A model generated the notes under the pieces. The model saw only the letters and a program-made list of their open reading frames with translations. It did no database searches and was not told the DNA's origin. Source: Ruminococcaceae bacterium UBA5391 (GTDB lineage: Bacteria; Bacillota; Clostridia; Oscillospirales; Acutalibacteraceae). From it: a stretch of 7,485 nt of DNA. The DNA lies in NCBI GenBank assembly GCA_002410755.1, contig DHOL01000004.1, positions 1-7,485 of the forward strand, read 5' to 3'. The position numbers and the translations under genes were made by a program. This document shows positions 1 through 6,086 of the stretch, one piece after another; the first letter of the stretch is position 1; each line of letters opens with the position of its first letter.

Positions 1-587
1 GGGGTTATCCGGGCTATTTGTACACGGACTTAGCTACCATTTATGAACGTGCCGGAAGAAGAATCGATTCCGATGGAAGTATAACATTGATTCCTATTTT
101 AACCATGCCGGAAGATGATAAAACCCACCCGATTCCAGACCTTACCGGTTATATTACAGAAGGGCAGATTATCCTCAGCCGCGACCTGTACCGCAAAGGC
201 ATCCAGCCACCGATTGATGTGCTGCCATCGCTTTCCCGCCTGAAGGATAAAGGAATTGGGAAAGGCAAAACACGTGAAGACCATGCAGATTTAATGAACC
301 AGCTTTTTGCAGCCTACGCGCGCGGGAAAGATGCAAAAGAGCTAATGGTTGTGCTGGGGGAAGCCGCCTTGACGGACATCGACAAACTATACGCCAAATT
401 TGCGGATGAGTTTGAAAAAGAATATGTTTCGCAGGGATACAACACAAACCGCAGCATTGAGGAAACACTGAACCTTGGTTGGAAACTGCTGCGCATTCTG
501 CCTCGTTCGGAGCTAAAACGGATTAAGGATGAATACCTGGACCAGTACTATGAGGAAAAGCCTCAGGCTGTACCGCACCATGCGTGA
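1..587 (+). CDS. ntpB: V/A-type ATPase subunit B, C-terminal part (5'-truncated by window edge)
   Basis: This is the non-catalytic nucleotide-binding B subunit of the rotary V/A-type ATPase, which alternates with subunit A in the cytoplasmic V1 hexamer and couples ATP turnover to H+ or Na+ movement across the membrane. The frame is open from base 3 and gives about 194 residues, against roughly 460 for the whole family, so the N-terminal beta-barrel and most of the nucleotide-binding fold lie upstream. Visible family hallmarks are [19 protein letters not shown] at the very start, then [28 protein letters not shown] and [13 protein letters not shown] helical C-terminal domain with [20 protein letters not shown] follows, up to the TGA at 585-587. 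The TTG at 18 is an internal Leu codon, not a start. Subunit D follows after 30 bases, the usual B-D order. Whether it pumps H+ or Na+ cannot be judged, because the membrane ring genes are outside the window. The identification is secure from the motifs. Confidence 0.96.
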   Translation, partial: GYPGYLYTDLATIYERAGRRIDSDGSITLIPILTMPEDDKTHPIPDLTGYITEGQIILSRDLYRKGIQPPIDVLPSLSRLKDKGIGKGKTREDHADLMNQLFAAYARGKDAKELMVVLGEAALTDIDKLYAKFADEFEKEYVSQGYNTNRSIEETLNLGWKLLRILPRSELKRIKDEYLDQYYEEKPQAVPHHA

Positions 588-600
588 AAGCTTTGAAAAA

Positions 601-609
601 GGAAGGGGG
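601..609 (+). promoter_or_regulatory. Ribosome binding site fixing the TTG start of subunit D
   Basis: The purine run GGAAGGGGG ends 8 bases before TTG 618, a normal Shine-Dalgarno distance. An ATG at 610 directly touches this run but lies in another frame and opens no subunit D reading frame. This spacing, together with the family N-terminus, makes TTG 618 the start. Confidence 0.65.
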
Positions 610-617
610 ATGCAGTT

Positions 618-1292
618 TTGCCTACAGCAAACGTAAATCCTACACGGATGGAGCTGACCCGCCTGAAGCGGAAGCTTGCTACTGCAAGGCGCGGGCATAA
701 ACTTTTAAAAGACAAGCGCGACGAACTGATGCGGCAGTTTCTGGGGCTGGTGCGCGAAAATATGGAGCTGCGGCGCAAAGTGGAAAGCGGAATCCGGGAA
801 ACCAATAAAGGTTTTGCCCTGGCGCGCTCCGCCATGTCAGATGAAGCTGTGCGCGTTGCATTTATGACGCCAAAGCAGGAAGTTTCTCTTTCTATCTCCA
901 CAAAGAATATCATGAGTGTGGAAATCCCAGTCTATACTCCTCACACGCGCACTTCCAACAGCAATGACATTTATTCTTACGGTTACGCATTTACATCAGG
1001 GGAGCTTGATGATGCTGTTAAAGGGCTAAACGATTTGCTGCCTGTCATGCTGAAACTTGCTGAAAGTGAAAAATCCTGTCAACTCCTCTCGGCAGAGATT
1101 GAAAGGACCAGGCGCCGTGTTAATGCATTGGAACACATTCTGATCCCTCAAATGGAAGAAAAAATCCGGTTTATCACGATGAAGCTAGATGAAAATGAAC
1201 GGAGCTCACAGGTTCGGCTGATGAAAGTCAAGGATATGATGTTGGAAAATGCCCACCATTACAAAGAGCGTCAGGAAAACCTGTACCCATAA
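618..1292 (+). CDS. ntpD: V/A-type ATPase subunit D (central rotor shaft)
   Basis: Subunit D forms the central coiled-coil shaft that turns inside the A3B3 hexamer and links catalysis to the membrane rotor ring. The 224-residue length is typical for the family. The N-terminus carries the signature NPTRMELTRLKRKLATARRG followed by HKLLKDKRDELMRQF (about residues 7-42), the first long helix. The middle (about 85-130) is less helical and contains a Tyr/Ser-rich stretch. Residues about 130-220 form the second long, charged helix with RRRVNALEHILIPQ. Translation starts at TTG 618; no in-frame ATG lies upstream within the gap. It is probably co-transcribed with subunit B 30 bases upstream. It is the last gene of the operon, because a strong terminator follows 22 bases after the stop. 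Family assignment is firm; operon membership is inferred from spacing and order. Confidence 0.96.
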   Translation: MPTANVNPTRMELTRLKRKLATARRGHKLLKDKRDELMRQFLGLVRENMELRRKVESGIRETNKGFALARSAMSDEAVRVAFMTPKQEVSLSISTKNIMSVEIPVYTPHTRTSNSNDIYSYGYAFTSGELDDAVKGLNDLLPVMLKLAESEKSCQLLSAEIERTRRRVNALEHILIPQMEEKIRFITMKLDENERSSQVRLMKVKDMMLENAHHYKERQENLYP

Positions 1293-1314
1293 AAGATTAT
1301 TTTCCTGATGAACT

Positions 1315-1355
1315 CCCCGGCTGTGCGAATAACAACACGGCCGGGGTTTTTGTTT
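1315..1355 (+). terminator. Intrinsic terminator ending the V/A-ATPase operon
   Basis: An 11-bp stem pairs CCCCGGCTGTG (1315-1325) with CACGGCCGGGG (1336-1346), with a single G-U wobble and a 10-base loop. TTTTTGTTT follows at 1347-1355. This is a textbook rho-independent structure 22 bases after the subunit D stop, and it separates the ATPase operon from sigK. Confidence 0.93.
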
Positions 1356-1370
1356 CCACATGGACGTGCA

Positions 1371-1396
1371 ACAGAATTTCTCCCTCGGCATATACT
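1371..1396 (+). promoter_or_regulatory. Possible mother-cell (SigE/SigK-type) promoter of sigK
   Basis: CATATACT at 1389-1396 resembles the -10 of mother-cell sigma factors (SigE CATACAnT; SigK CATAnnnTA). An AC dinucleotide at 1371-1372, 16 bases upstream, fits the SigK -35, and GAATTT at 1374-1379 is a poorer SigE-like alternative. GGACGTG at 1362-1368 loosely resembles the SpoIIID site GGACAAG. In Bacillus subtilis sigK is transcribed by SigE with SpoIIID and then by SigK itself, so such a promoter is expected here. The match is partial and read by eye only. Confidence 0.4.
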
Positions 1397-1428
1397 GAAA
1401 GCACATAAAGCCGAGGGGAGTTGCTGTC

Positions 1429-2121
1429 ATGCTAAGTGCAAGCGCACTGATTGGGGCCGCACTGTCCGGCCTTTTCTTTCTTGTCCTTCACGTTACGGGT
1501 TCCGGTTCATTTCCCCGTCCGCTGAGCGCGCAGGAAGAACGGGACTGTCTCGAACGGATGCACCATGGTGATGAATCCGCCAGAAACGAGCTTGTAGAGC
1601 ACAATCTGCGCCTTGTGGCGCACATCATCAAAAAATATTACTCCAGTTCAGCCGAGCAGGACGACTTGATTTCCATCGGGACAATCGGGCTCATCAAGGC
1701 AGTAAACACCTTTGACAGCTCTAAAGGCATCCGCCTTTCCAGCTATGCCGCAAGGTGCATTGAAAATGAAGTCCTAATGTATTTCCGTTCAGCAAAGAAA
1801 AACGCGCAGGATGTTTCTATCAACGAACCAATCGATACCGACCCGGACGGTAATGCCCTTACTCTTATGGATATCATGGCGGCGGATGACAATATTCTGG
1901 ATAACATTGACTACAAAATCAAGTCGGAGCAGCTTAGAGCTTACATAGCGGAAGTTCTCACACCCCGTGAGCAGACCATCATCCGACTGCGTTACGGGCT
2001 GGACGGAAATGAACCGCTCACACAGCGAGAAGTGGCACAGAGGCTCGGTATTTCTCGCAGTTACGTCTCGCGTATCGAAAAAAAATCTCTTGCAACACTG
2101 CATCGGCGGTTTGGCCGCTGA
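1429..2121 (+). CDS. sigK: RNA polymerase sporulation sigma factor SigK (pro-sigma-K)
   Basis: This is the late mother-cell sigma factor that directs RNA polymerase to spore coat and maturation genes. The 230-residue protein begins with a hydrophobic segment (about residues 3-22, ending FLVLHV) that aligns by eye with the B. subtilis pro-sequence FLVSYV region, where the SpoIVFB protease cleaves. It is therefore probably made as an inactive membrane-associated precursor. FPRPLS (28-33) starts the mature-like part. Region 2 spans about 50-120, with NLRLVAHIIKKYY, DLISIGTIGLIKAV and SYAARCIENEVLMYFR. Region 4 spans about 168-225, with the helix-turn-helix TQREVAQRLGISRSYVSRIE. The start is ATG 1429, with GAGGGGAG (1413-1420) 8 bases upstream. 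The gene is continuous, with no skin-type insertion. The nearest relative could be a SigE-like or SigG-like factor, but IGTIGLIK, AARCIENE and ISRSYVSRIEKK are SigK hallmarks. The stop lies one base from the stop of the convergent MFS gene. Confidence 0.92.
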   Translation: MLSASALIGAALSGLFFLVLHVTGSGSFPRPLSAQEERDCLERMHHGDESARNELVEHNLRLVAHIIKKYYSSSAEQDDLISIGTIGLIKAVNTFDSSKGIRLSSYAARCIENEVLMYFRSAKKNAQDVSINEPIDTDPDGNALTLMDIMAADDNILDNIDYKIKSEQLRAYIAEVLTPREQTIIRLRYGLDGNEPLTQREVAQRLGISRSYVSRIEKKSLATLHRRFGR

Positions 2122-2122
2122 A

Positions 2123-3508
2123 TTATGTTTTCCGGTGCCAGAGGAATCGGATCAAGGCGGCTGCCGCACCGGCAAGACAAACTGCTCCCGCCGAAAGGTA
2201 AACCGTCCTGACGCCGGAGTAGAGGCCGCTGCCGGCTGGGCCTGCACCACTGCGAAAAAACAAGGTGGCCAGTGCCGTGCCCGCAGCCATTCCAAAATTG
2301 CGGGAAAGGGCATTGACGCTTCCGCCCAACCCATACTTCTCCGGAGTGACAAGGGACATGACAAGGGCATTATTTGGCGGCTGAAACAGACCGTTGCCAA
2401 GAGCCATTACAGAAAGGAAGAGTACCAGAAGCCAGAGAGGGGAAGCTTCCCGGAAACTGGACATCAGGAATAACCCGGTGCCCGTCAGCAGCAGACCGGC
2501 GAGTGTAACAGGCTCCGGGCCAAAACGGTCTGAAATCCGTCCGCCTGCCGATGCGGAAACCGCGAGGACCAGTGGATTCACAGAAAGATATGCCCCGGCT
2601 TCTCCCGGGCTCATTGCAAAACCATTTTGCAGATAAAAAGGCAGGACAAGGCTGGAGCAGGCAAGTGAAGCAAAGGAAGTAAATGCGCAGAAAACACTGA
2701 GAGAAAGCTTCCTATTCCGGAATACCGCAAGATTCAGAAGAGGTTGCGCGGCTTTTTTCTCTCTCGTTACAAATAATATGCCTGCAATACAGGATACTCC
2801 AAAGCAGGAAAGCACCACAGGTGACTTAAATCCCGCAGCCGGTCCATATTCCAGGGCAAAAAGCAGCGGGCCAGCCCAGAGTGCAAATCCAGCAGTCCCC
2901 GGAAAGTCCAGCTTCCCGCCGCGGACAGGTACTTTCCCATGCAGGGTACGAAAGCAAATGAAGTACACGGCTGCCCCCGGAATCAGGTCAGCCCAGAAAA
3001 CCCATTTCCAGTTTGCAAAGGTCAGCAGCATCCCGCCAAGGGCAGGGCCGGCAAGCGATCCAACCGCGGAAAAAGTGCCAAGCCGTCCAAGAGCTTCACC
3101 GCTTTCTTCCGGAGGGAACTCCCGTGTGACGATACCCTGGCTGTTTGCAAGCCCGGCAGCCTCTCCAGCGGCCTGCACCACGCGTGCCAGAGCGAGTGCC
3201 GGAAGGCTCTCCGCAAGGCTGCAAAGGAACGAACCCACTGAAAATATCAGTAGGCCCAGCCGAAAGACTTTTTTTTGCCCCAGAATATCGCCCAGCCTGC
3301 CCAACGGCAGGGTAAGCACGGAAAGCGTGATAAGGAAAACACCTGCTATCCATGCAGCTGATTCCCCGGACACTCCAAATGATGATGCAATCCTCGGCAG
3401 GGCAATACTGACAGCACTGGTGTCAAATGATGCAAGAAACGAAAAAGCCGCAGCAGCAGCCAGGACGCTGCGCCTTGTTTTTCGTCTGCCTTTTTCCCCC
3501 GGTTCCAC
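2123..3508 (-). CDS. MFS drug exporter, DHA2 (EmrB/QacA-like, 14 TM) family
   Basis: This is an inner-membrane proton-driven multidrug or small-molecule exporter of the major facilitator superfamily. In the 461-residue protein, TM1 carries SFDTSAVSIALP (D29). Motif A GRLGDILGQKK lies at 70-80, motif B ARVVQ at 108-112 (R109), and the antiporter motif C GSLAGPALGG at 150-159. A second-half motif A remnant GGRISDRFG lies at 322-330, and PPNNALVM at 377-384 is typical of DHA2 members. Hydrophobicity suggests about 14 membrane segments, from residues 15 to 455. I chose GTG 3508 because GGGGGAAGGA (3526-3517) sits 8 bases upstream. The frame remains open upstream to 3697, but that stretch is hydrophilic, unlike the family, and overlaps dinB. 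The gene looks more GC- and Ala/Gly-rich than its neighbours, which might indicate transfer. No regulator gene adjoins it, and the substrate cannot be predicted. Confidence 0.93.
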   Translation of the reverse strand: MEPGEKGRRKTRRSVLAAAAAFSFLASFDTSAVSIALPRIASSFGVSGESAAWIAGVFLITLSVLTLPLGRLGDILGQKKVFRLGLLIFSVGSFLCSLAESLPALALARVVQAAGEAAGLANSQGIVTREFPPEESGEALGRLGTFSAVGSLAGPALGGMLLTFANWKWVFWADLIPGAAVYFICFRTLHGKVPVRGGKLDFPGTAGFALWAGPLLFALEYGPAAGFKSPVVLSCFGVSCIAGILFVTREKKAAQPLLNLAVFRNRKLSLSVFCAFTSFASLACSSLVLPFYLQNGFAMSPGEAGAYLSVNPLVLAVSASAGGRISDRFGPEPVTLAGLLLTGTGLFLMSSFREASPLWLLVLFLSVMALGNGLFQPPNNALVMSLVTPEKYGLGGSVNALSRNFGMAAGTALATLFFRSGAGPAGSGLYSGVRTVYLSAGAVCLAGAAAALIRFLWHRKT

Positions 3509-3550
3509 TCGTTCATTCCTTCCCCCTGGAATTATTCTGAACCGTAAGGC

Positions 3551-3562
3551 TGGATTTATCCA
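3551..3562. repeat. Short inverted repeat in the MFS/dinB divergent region
   Basis: TGGAT and ATCCA flank a 2-base TT centre, giving an imperfect 12-base palindrome about 45 bases upstream of the MFS start. It could be an operator half-site pair for a local repressor, but it is short enough to arise by chance and it overlaps the DnaA-box match. No function is assigned. Confidence 0.25.
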
Positions 3563-3564
3563 CA
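3556..3564 (+). promoter_or_regulatory. Perfect DnaA-box match between MFS and dinB
   Basis: TTATCCACA matches the canonical 9-base DnaA box exactly. It lies in the 131-bp divergent intergenic region, 21 bases upstream of the predicted dinB -35. I found no second exact copy in the window, so it is not an origin. It may be a chance match, or a site where DnaA or replication status affects transcription of the flanking genes. Confidence 0.4.
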
Positions 3565-3584
3565 GGCCAGCGCAGCAATCCCCT

Positions 3585-3612
3585 TTGCTTTTTCCATGAA
3601 GTCTGCTATGAT
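3585..3612 (+). promoter_or_regulatory. Putative SigA-type promoter of dinB
   Basis: TATGAT at 3607-3612 is a 5/6 match to the -10. TTGCTT at 3585-3590 matches only the TTG of the -35, with a 16-base spacer. Transcription from here would give a leader of about 20 bases before ATG 3640. I see no Firmicutes LexA box of the GAAC-N4-GTTC type in 3509-3639, so SOS control is not supported by this sequence. Confidence 0.45.
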
Positions 3613-3625
3613 TAAGAATATATCC

Positions 3626-3633
3626 AGGCGGTG
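3626..3633 (+). promoter_or_regulatory. Ribosome binding site deciding the dinB start
   Basis: AGGCGGTG differs from AGGAGGTG by one base and ends 6 bases before ATG 3640. It overlaps the in-frame GTG at 3631, which itself has only a badly spaced AGG upstream. ATG 3640 is therefore preferred over GTG 3631. Confidence 0.7.
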
Positions 3634-3639
3634 AAACAA

Positions 3640-4920
3640 ATGGACAGAACAATTTTACACTGCGACTGTAATTCATTCTTTGCTTCGGTGGAAACATTGC
3701 TGCGGCCGGAACTGAAAAGCGTGCCTACTGCCGTCTGCGGTGACCCTGAAAGCCGCCACGGTGTAATCCTCGCAAAAAATGAGCTGGCTAAAAAGTTCGG
3801 CGTGTGCACGGCGGAAACCATCTGGCAGGCAAAGCGAAAATGTCCGGGCCTAGTACTGGTTGGGACACACTTCCCGGAATACCGAAAATATTCGCGGCAA
3901 ATCAACGGGATTTACCGACGCTATACAGACCTTGTCGAACCGTTCAGCATTGACGAAAGCTGGCTGGACGTCACGGGAAGCCGTGTACTTTTTGGTGGCG
4001 GAAAGAAAATTGCCGACGAACTCCGTTCCGTCATCCGCCACGAAACCGGGCTGACTATTTCTGTCGGTGTATCTTTCAATAAAATCTTTGCAAAGCTCGG
4101 CAGCGACTATAAAAAGCCTGATGCCACAACGGTCATCAGCCGGGAAAACTACCGACAGATTGTTTTTCCGCTTCCCGCAGATGCCCTGATGTTCTGCGGA
4201 AAGCGAATGTCAGAAGCGCTTGCGTCCATTGGCATCCACACCATCGGTGAATTGGCAGAAAACAGCCGTCCCCTCCTGAAAGAACGTTTTGGCAAGGCCG
4301 GTGCCTCGCTTTGGGACTACGCAAACGGGCTGGATTCCGAACCTGTCCGCAGCTATCTTGACATACCGGAAACAAAAAGTATCGGTAACAGTGTTACATT
4401 CCGCCGCGACCTTTCCAGTGAAGAAGATATTCGGCGCGGCATCGGCGCAATCTGCGACAAAGTGGCTTCGCGCCTTCGGAAAGAGCATATGAAATGCGGG
4501 GTAGTTCAGATTGGCGTAAAAAACCCAAACCTGAAAACCATCACGCGCCAGAAGATGCTCTTAGTACCCACCCATCTCGCAAATGAGCTTTCCGCGGCAG
4601 CGATGGAGCTGATGCACGCCTGCTGGGATTTTTCCTCCCCTGTCCGGATGCTTTCCGTCTCCGGAACCAGCCTGGTGCCGGAAGATGTATCGCCGGAGCA
4701 GCTCAGCCTGTTCTACCCCAATCAGGCGGAACGCTGCGACAAGGAAGAACGTCTGGAATCAGCGCTCGATGCCATCCGTGAAAAATATGGCAGTGGCTCT
4801 GTGACAACCGGCGCGCTCCTGAACGACGATATTGGCATCGGCGGACTGCACCGGAAAGACCCGGACGGCGGTGAAGAGCCAGCGGATCCGATGTCCCCTG
4901 ACCGGCAGCGGCCCGGCTAA
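3640..4920 (+). CDS. dinB: DNA polymerase IV (Y-family translesion polymerase DinB)
   Basis: This is an error-prone Y-family polymerase that extends primers past damaged bases. The 426-residue protein starts MDRTILHCDCNSFFASVE. D9 is the first metal ligand and F14 aligns with the steric-gate Phe. The palm motif SIDESWLD (103-110) supplies D105 and E106, completing the catalytic carboxylates, so the enzyme should be active. VGVSFNKIFAKLGSDYKKP is the conserved palm/thumb segment. A helix-hairpin-helix-like thumb follows (IGIHTIGELAE), then the little-finger domain, which includes SIGNSVTFRRDL. QLSLF at 354-358 matches the beta sliding-clamp binding motif. About 68 residues follow, first a helix with RLESALDAIREKYG and then a polar, probably disordered Asp/Gly/Pro-rich end. 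Clostridial family members commonly have Asn at position 11 and this helix; both points are from memory. UmuC-type Pol V is less likely because no UmuD-like gene is adjacent. Confidence 0.94.
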   Translation: MDRTILHCDCNSFFASVETLLRPELKSVPTAVCGDPESRHGVILAKNELAKKFGVCTAETIWQAKRKCPGLVLVGTHFPEYRKYSRQINGIYRRYTDLVEPFSIDESWLDVTGSRVLFGGGKKIADELRSVIRHETGLTISVGVSFNKIFAKLGSDYKKPDATTVISRENYRQIVFPLPADALMFCGKRMSEALASIGIHTIGELAENSRPLLKERFGKAGASLWDYANGLDSEPVRSYLDIPETKSIGNSVTFRRDLSSEEDIRRGIGAICDKVASRLRKEHMKCGVVQIGVKNPNLKTITRQKMLLVPTHLANELSAAAMELMHACWDFSSPVRMLSVSGTSLVPEDVSPEQLSLFYPNQAERCDKEERLESALDAIREKYGSGSVTTGALLNDDIGIGGLHRKDPDGGEEPADPMSPDRQRPG

Positions 4921-4921
4921 A

Positions 4922-4949
4922 TATACAAAAGGTATAAATATTATATAAT
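4922..4949 (+). promoter_or_regulatory. Putative SigA-type promoter of the Dabb gene
   Basis: A perfect -10 TATAAT lies at 4944-4949, with TATACA (4/6 to TTGACA) at 4922-4927 and a 16-base spacer. The promoter sits directly after the dinB stop in a sharply AT-rich stretch (about 4921-4970). No terminator is visible between dinB and this promoter, so read-through from dinB is also possible. Confidence 0.55.
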
Positions 4950-4952
4950 ATT
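4937..4952. repeat. Perfect 16-base palindrome over the Dabb -10 element
   Basis: AATATTATATAATATT equals its own reverse complement and covers the predicted -10. It could be an operator for a dimeric repressor, but it contains only A and T, so a chance origin in an AT-rich promoter is quite possible. Confidence 0.4.
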
Positions 4953-4972
4953 ATAGCTTTCGACATTTTATC

Positions 4973-4980
4973 AAGGAGGA
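4973..4980 (+). promoter_or_regulatory. Strong Shine-Dalgarno of the Dabb gene
   Basis: AAGGAGGA is a near-perfect anti-16S match, 8 bases before ATG 4989. It fixes the start and suggests efficient translation. Confidence 0.8.
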
Positions 4981-4988
4981 TACTAAAA

Positions 4989-5288
4989 ATGGTAAGGCAT
5001 ATTGTTTTATGGGAGCTAAAACAGGAAAAGAAACCGGAAGCCAGCCGCATCGCCCTGGAGCTTGGTAAAAAGTTTCACGCGCTGCTCGGTGTTGTAGATG
5101 GCCTCAGGGAAATCGAGTTTGGCCGCAACTACGGCAATGGAGATTTTGACCTCGCCCTCACCTGTGTGTTTGACACACGTGAAGCACAGTCAGCTTACCA
5201 GACGCATCCCGCACATCTTGCAATCAAGCAGATAATTCAAACGTTGGTTTGCAGGCGTGAAGCTGTCGATTATGATTTCAGCCGGTAA
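4989..5288 (+). CDS. Dabb-family (stress-responsive A/B barrel) small protein
   Basis: This 99-residue cytosolic protein has the length and pattern of the Dabb domain, a dimeric ferredoxin-like alpha/beta barrel. It begins with the strand MVRHIVLWELK. A helix (about residues 15-36) follows, then the strand REIEFGRNY, the strand FDLALTCVFD, and AYQTHPAHLAIKQII, which contains the family's characteristic Y..HP.H segment. It closes with the strand REAVDYDF. The family name comes from plant proteins induced by stress; bacterial members are mostly uncharacterised, and no catalytic role can be assigned here. The gene has its own strong ribosome binding site and a likely promoter, and it ends at a strong inverted-repeat terminator. 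It therefore looks monocistronic, although dinB read-through is not excluded. Fold assignment is confident; biological role is unknown. Confidence 0.88.
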   Translation: MVRHIVLWELKQEKKPEASRIALELGKKFHALLGVVDGLREIEFGRNYGNGDFDLALTCVFDTREAQSAYQTHPAHLAIKQIIQTLVCRREAVDYDFSR

Positions 5289-5306
5289 ATATCGAAAAAT
5301 GCAGAA

Positions 5307-5368
5307 AAGTAGAATACTAATGGGACAAATTGTCTGCTAAATCCCATTAGTATTCTATTTCTTTTTTG
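5307..5368 (+). terminator. Long inverted-repeat terminator between convergent genes (probably bidirectional)
   Basis: TAGAATACTAATGGGA (5310-5325) pairs perfectly over 16 bp with TCCCATTAGTATTCTA (5342-5357) across a 16-base loop. The stem extends to 5307/5360 with one G-U pair. A T-rich run follows on the + strand (5358-5373, including TTTTTT at 5363-5368), serving the Dabb gene. On the - strand the HAD gene, which ends at 5375, transcribes into the same stem, followed by a weaker CTTTTC run. The stem is longer and more AT-rich than a usual intrinsic terminator. Confidence 0.8.
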
Positions 5369-5374
5369 TTTTTC

Positions 5375-6013
5375 TTATATTTTCCCGAAATCTGCTATAT
5401 TTTTGTTAAACACAATACCGGCCGCATGAAATGCGTCGGCAAGGGCTGAATAATCACGCTGAAACAGAAATCCTTTTATGCCGAGCTCTTCACCAGCCCT
5501 TACATTCTCCAGGCGGTCGTCAAGGAAGAAGCATTCCTCCGGCACCAGGCCAAAGCGCCTGAACAGACAGCAATAAATTTCCGGTTCAGGCTTCAGCAGA
5601 TGGACGTCTGAAGAGACAATCATCCCGTCAAACCAGCGCATCGCCGGGATATTCTGGTAAAAGCGGTAAAAGCGCGTGCTCATGTTGGAAAGCAGGTAAA
5701 TCCGGTAGCCGCTCTCCTTCAGTGCGTGAATCAGCCGCTCCATCTCAGGAAACGGGCGCGGCATCTCGTGCCAGTGCTCAAAAAGATAGACTGCTACCGT
5801 CCGGAGGTGCTCCGGAATACGCGGCAGCACAGTGGCAAGGTACGCCTGATCCGTCATGGTTCCACGGTCCATCTGCTCCCATTCCGGTGCGCCGAAAAGC
5901 TCCCGGTTTATCAGTTCCGCATCATCCGGATTCTGACAGTACTTCCGGACAAAAGCGGGCGGATTATAGGAAAAAAGTACACCGCCCATATCAAACACCA
6001 TGTTTCGGATCAT
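5375..6013 (-). CDS. HAD-superfamily (subfamily IA) phosphatase-like hydrolase
   Basis: This predicted cytosolic Mg-dependent phosphohydrolase has 212 residues, typical for HAD-IA enzymes of the YihX/glucose-1-phosphatase-like group. Motif I is FDMGGVL with nucleophile D8; the usual second Asp is replaced by Gly (G10), as often seen in this group. A helical cap follows (about residues 16-85). Motif II is LLSNMS (S109), motif III is the Lys in LLKPEPEIY (K141), and motif IV is FFLDDRLENV (D165, D166). ENVRAGEELGI is the common end of the core. ATG 6013 was chosen because AAGGGAG lies 9 bases upstream and the protein then starts two to four residues before motif I. The frame stays open to 6187, but that extension crosses the feoB operon terminator and the small Cys-rich gene. 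The substrate is unknown. The gene has its own likely promoter and ends at the shared terminator. Confidence 0.9.
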   Translation of the reverse strand: MIRNMVFDMGGVLFSYNPPAFVRKYCQNPDDAELINRELFGAPEWEQMDRGTMTDQAYLATVLPRIPEHLRTVAVYLFEHWHEMPRPFPEMERLIHALKESGYRIYLLSNMSTRFYRFYQNIPAMRWFDGMIVSSDVHLLKPEPEIYCCLFRRFGLVPEECFFLDDRLENVRAGEELGIKGFLFQRDYSALADAFHAAGIVFNKNIADFGKI

Positions 6014-6048
6014 AAGCTTCCACTCCCTTGCTGCTTTGCTTCTGTCAC

Positions 6049-6077
6049 ACTTTAGCAGATTTGGTAAAGGATTGCAA
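6049..6077 (-). promoter_or_regulatory. Putative promoter of the HAD hydrolase gene
   Basis: On the - strand, TTGCAA (6077-6072) and TAAAGT (6054-6049) form -35 and -10 elements, each 4/6 to consensus, with an ideal 17-base spacer. They lie between the feoB operon terminator and the HAD start, where a promoter is required. Confidence 0.5.
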
Positions 6078-6086
6078 CCGCAGGTA

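Noticed and set aside
1308..1571. An 87-codon + frame overlapping the ATPase terminator and the sigK start
   Set aside because: It begins before the terminator hairpin, has no ribosome binding site and no recognisable motifs, and overlaps sigK out of frame.
1967..2473. A 168-codon + frame spanning the sigK/MFS junction
   Set aside because: It lies out of frame with sigK region 4 and antisense to MFS, with low-complexity translation and no start signal.
2778..3599. A 273-codon open frame on the + strand opposite the MFS gene
   Set aside because: It is antisense to the exporter. The translation is rich in Pro, Ser, Arg and Ala without family motifs, and the opposing frame has clear MFS motifs; the high GC keeps stop codons rare.
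3509..3697. Upstream extension of the MFS frame to an ATG at 3697
   Set aside because: The extension is hydrophilic, overlaps the start of dinB and lacks family similarity. GTG 3508 has a well-spaced ribosome binding site just before the expected N-terminus.
4703..5050. A 115-codon - strand frame over the dinB end and the Dabb start
   Set aside because: It is antisense to two well-supported genes and shows no domain pattern; it is a shadow frame.
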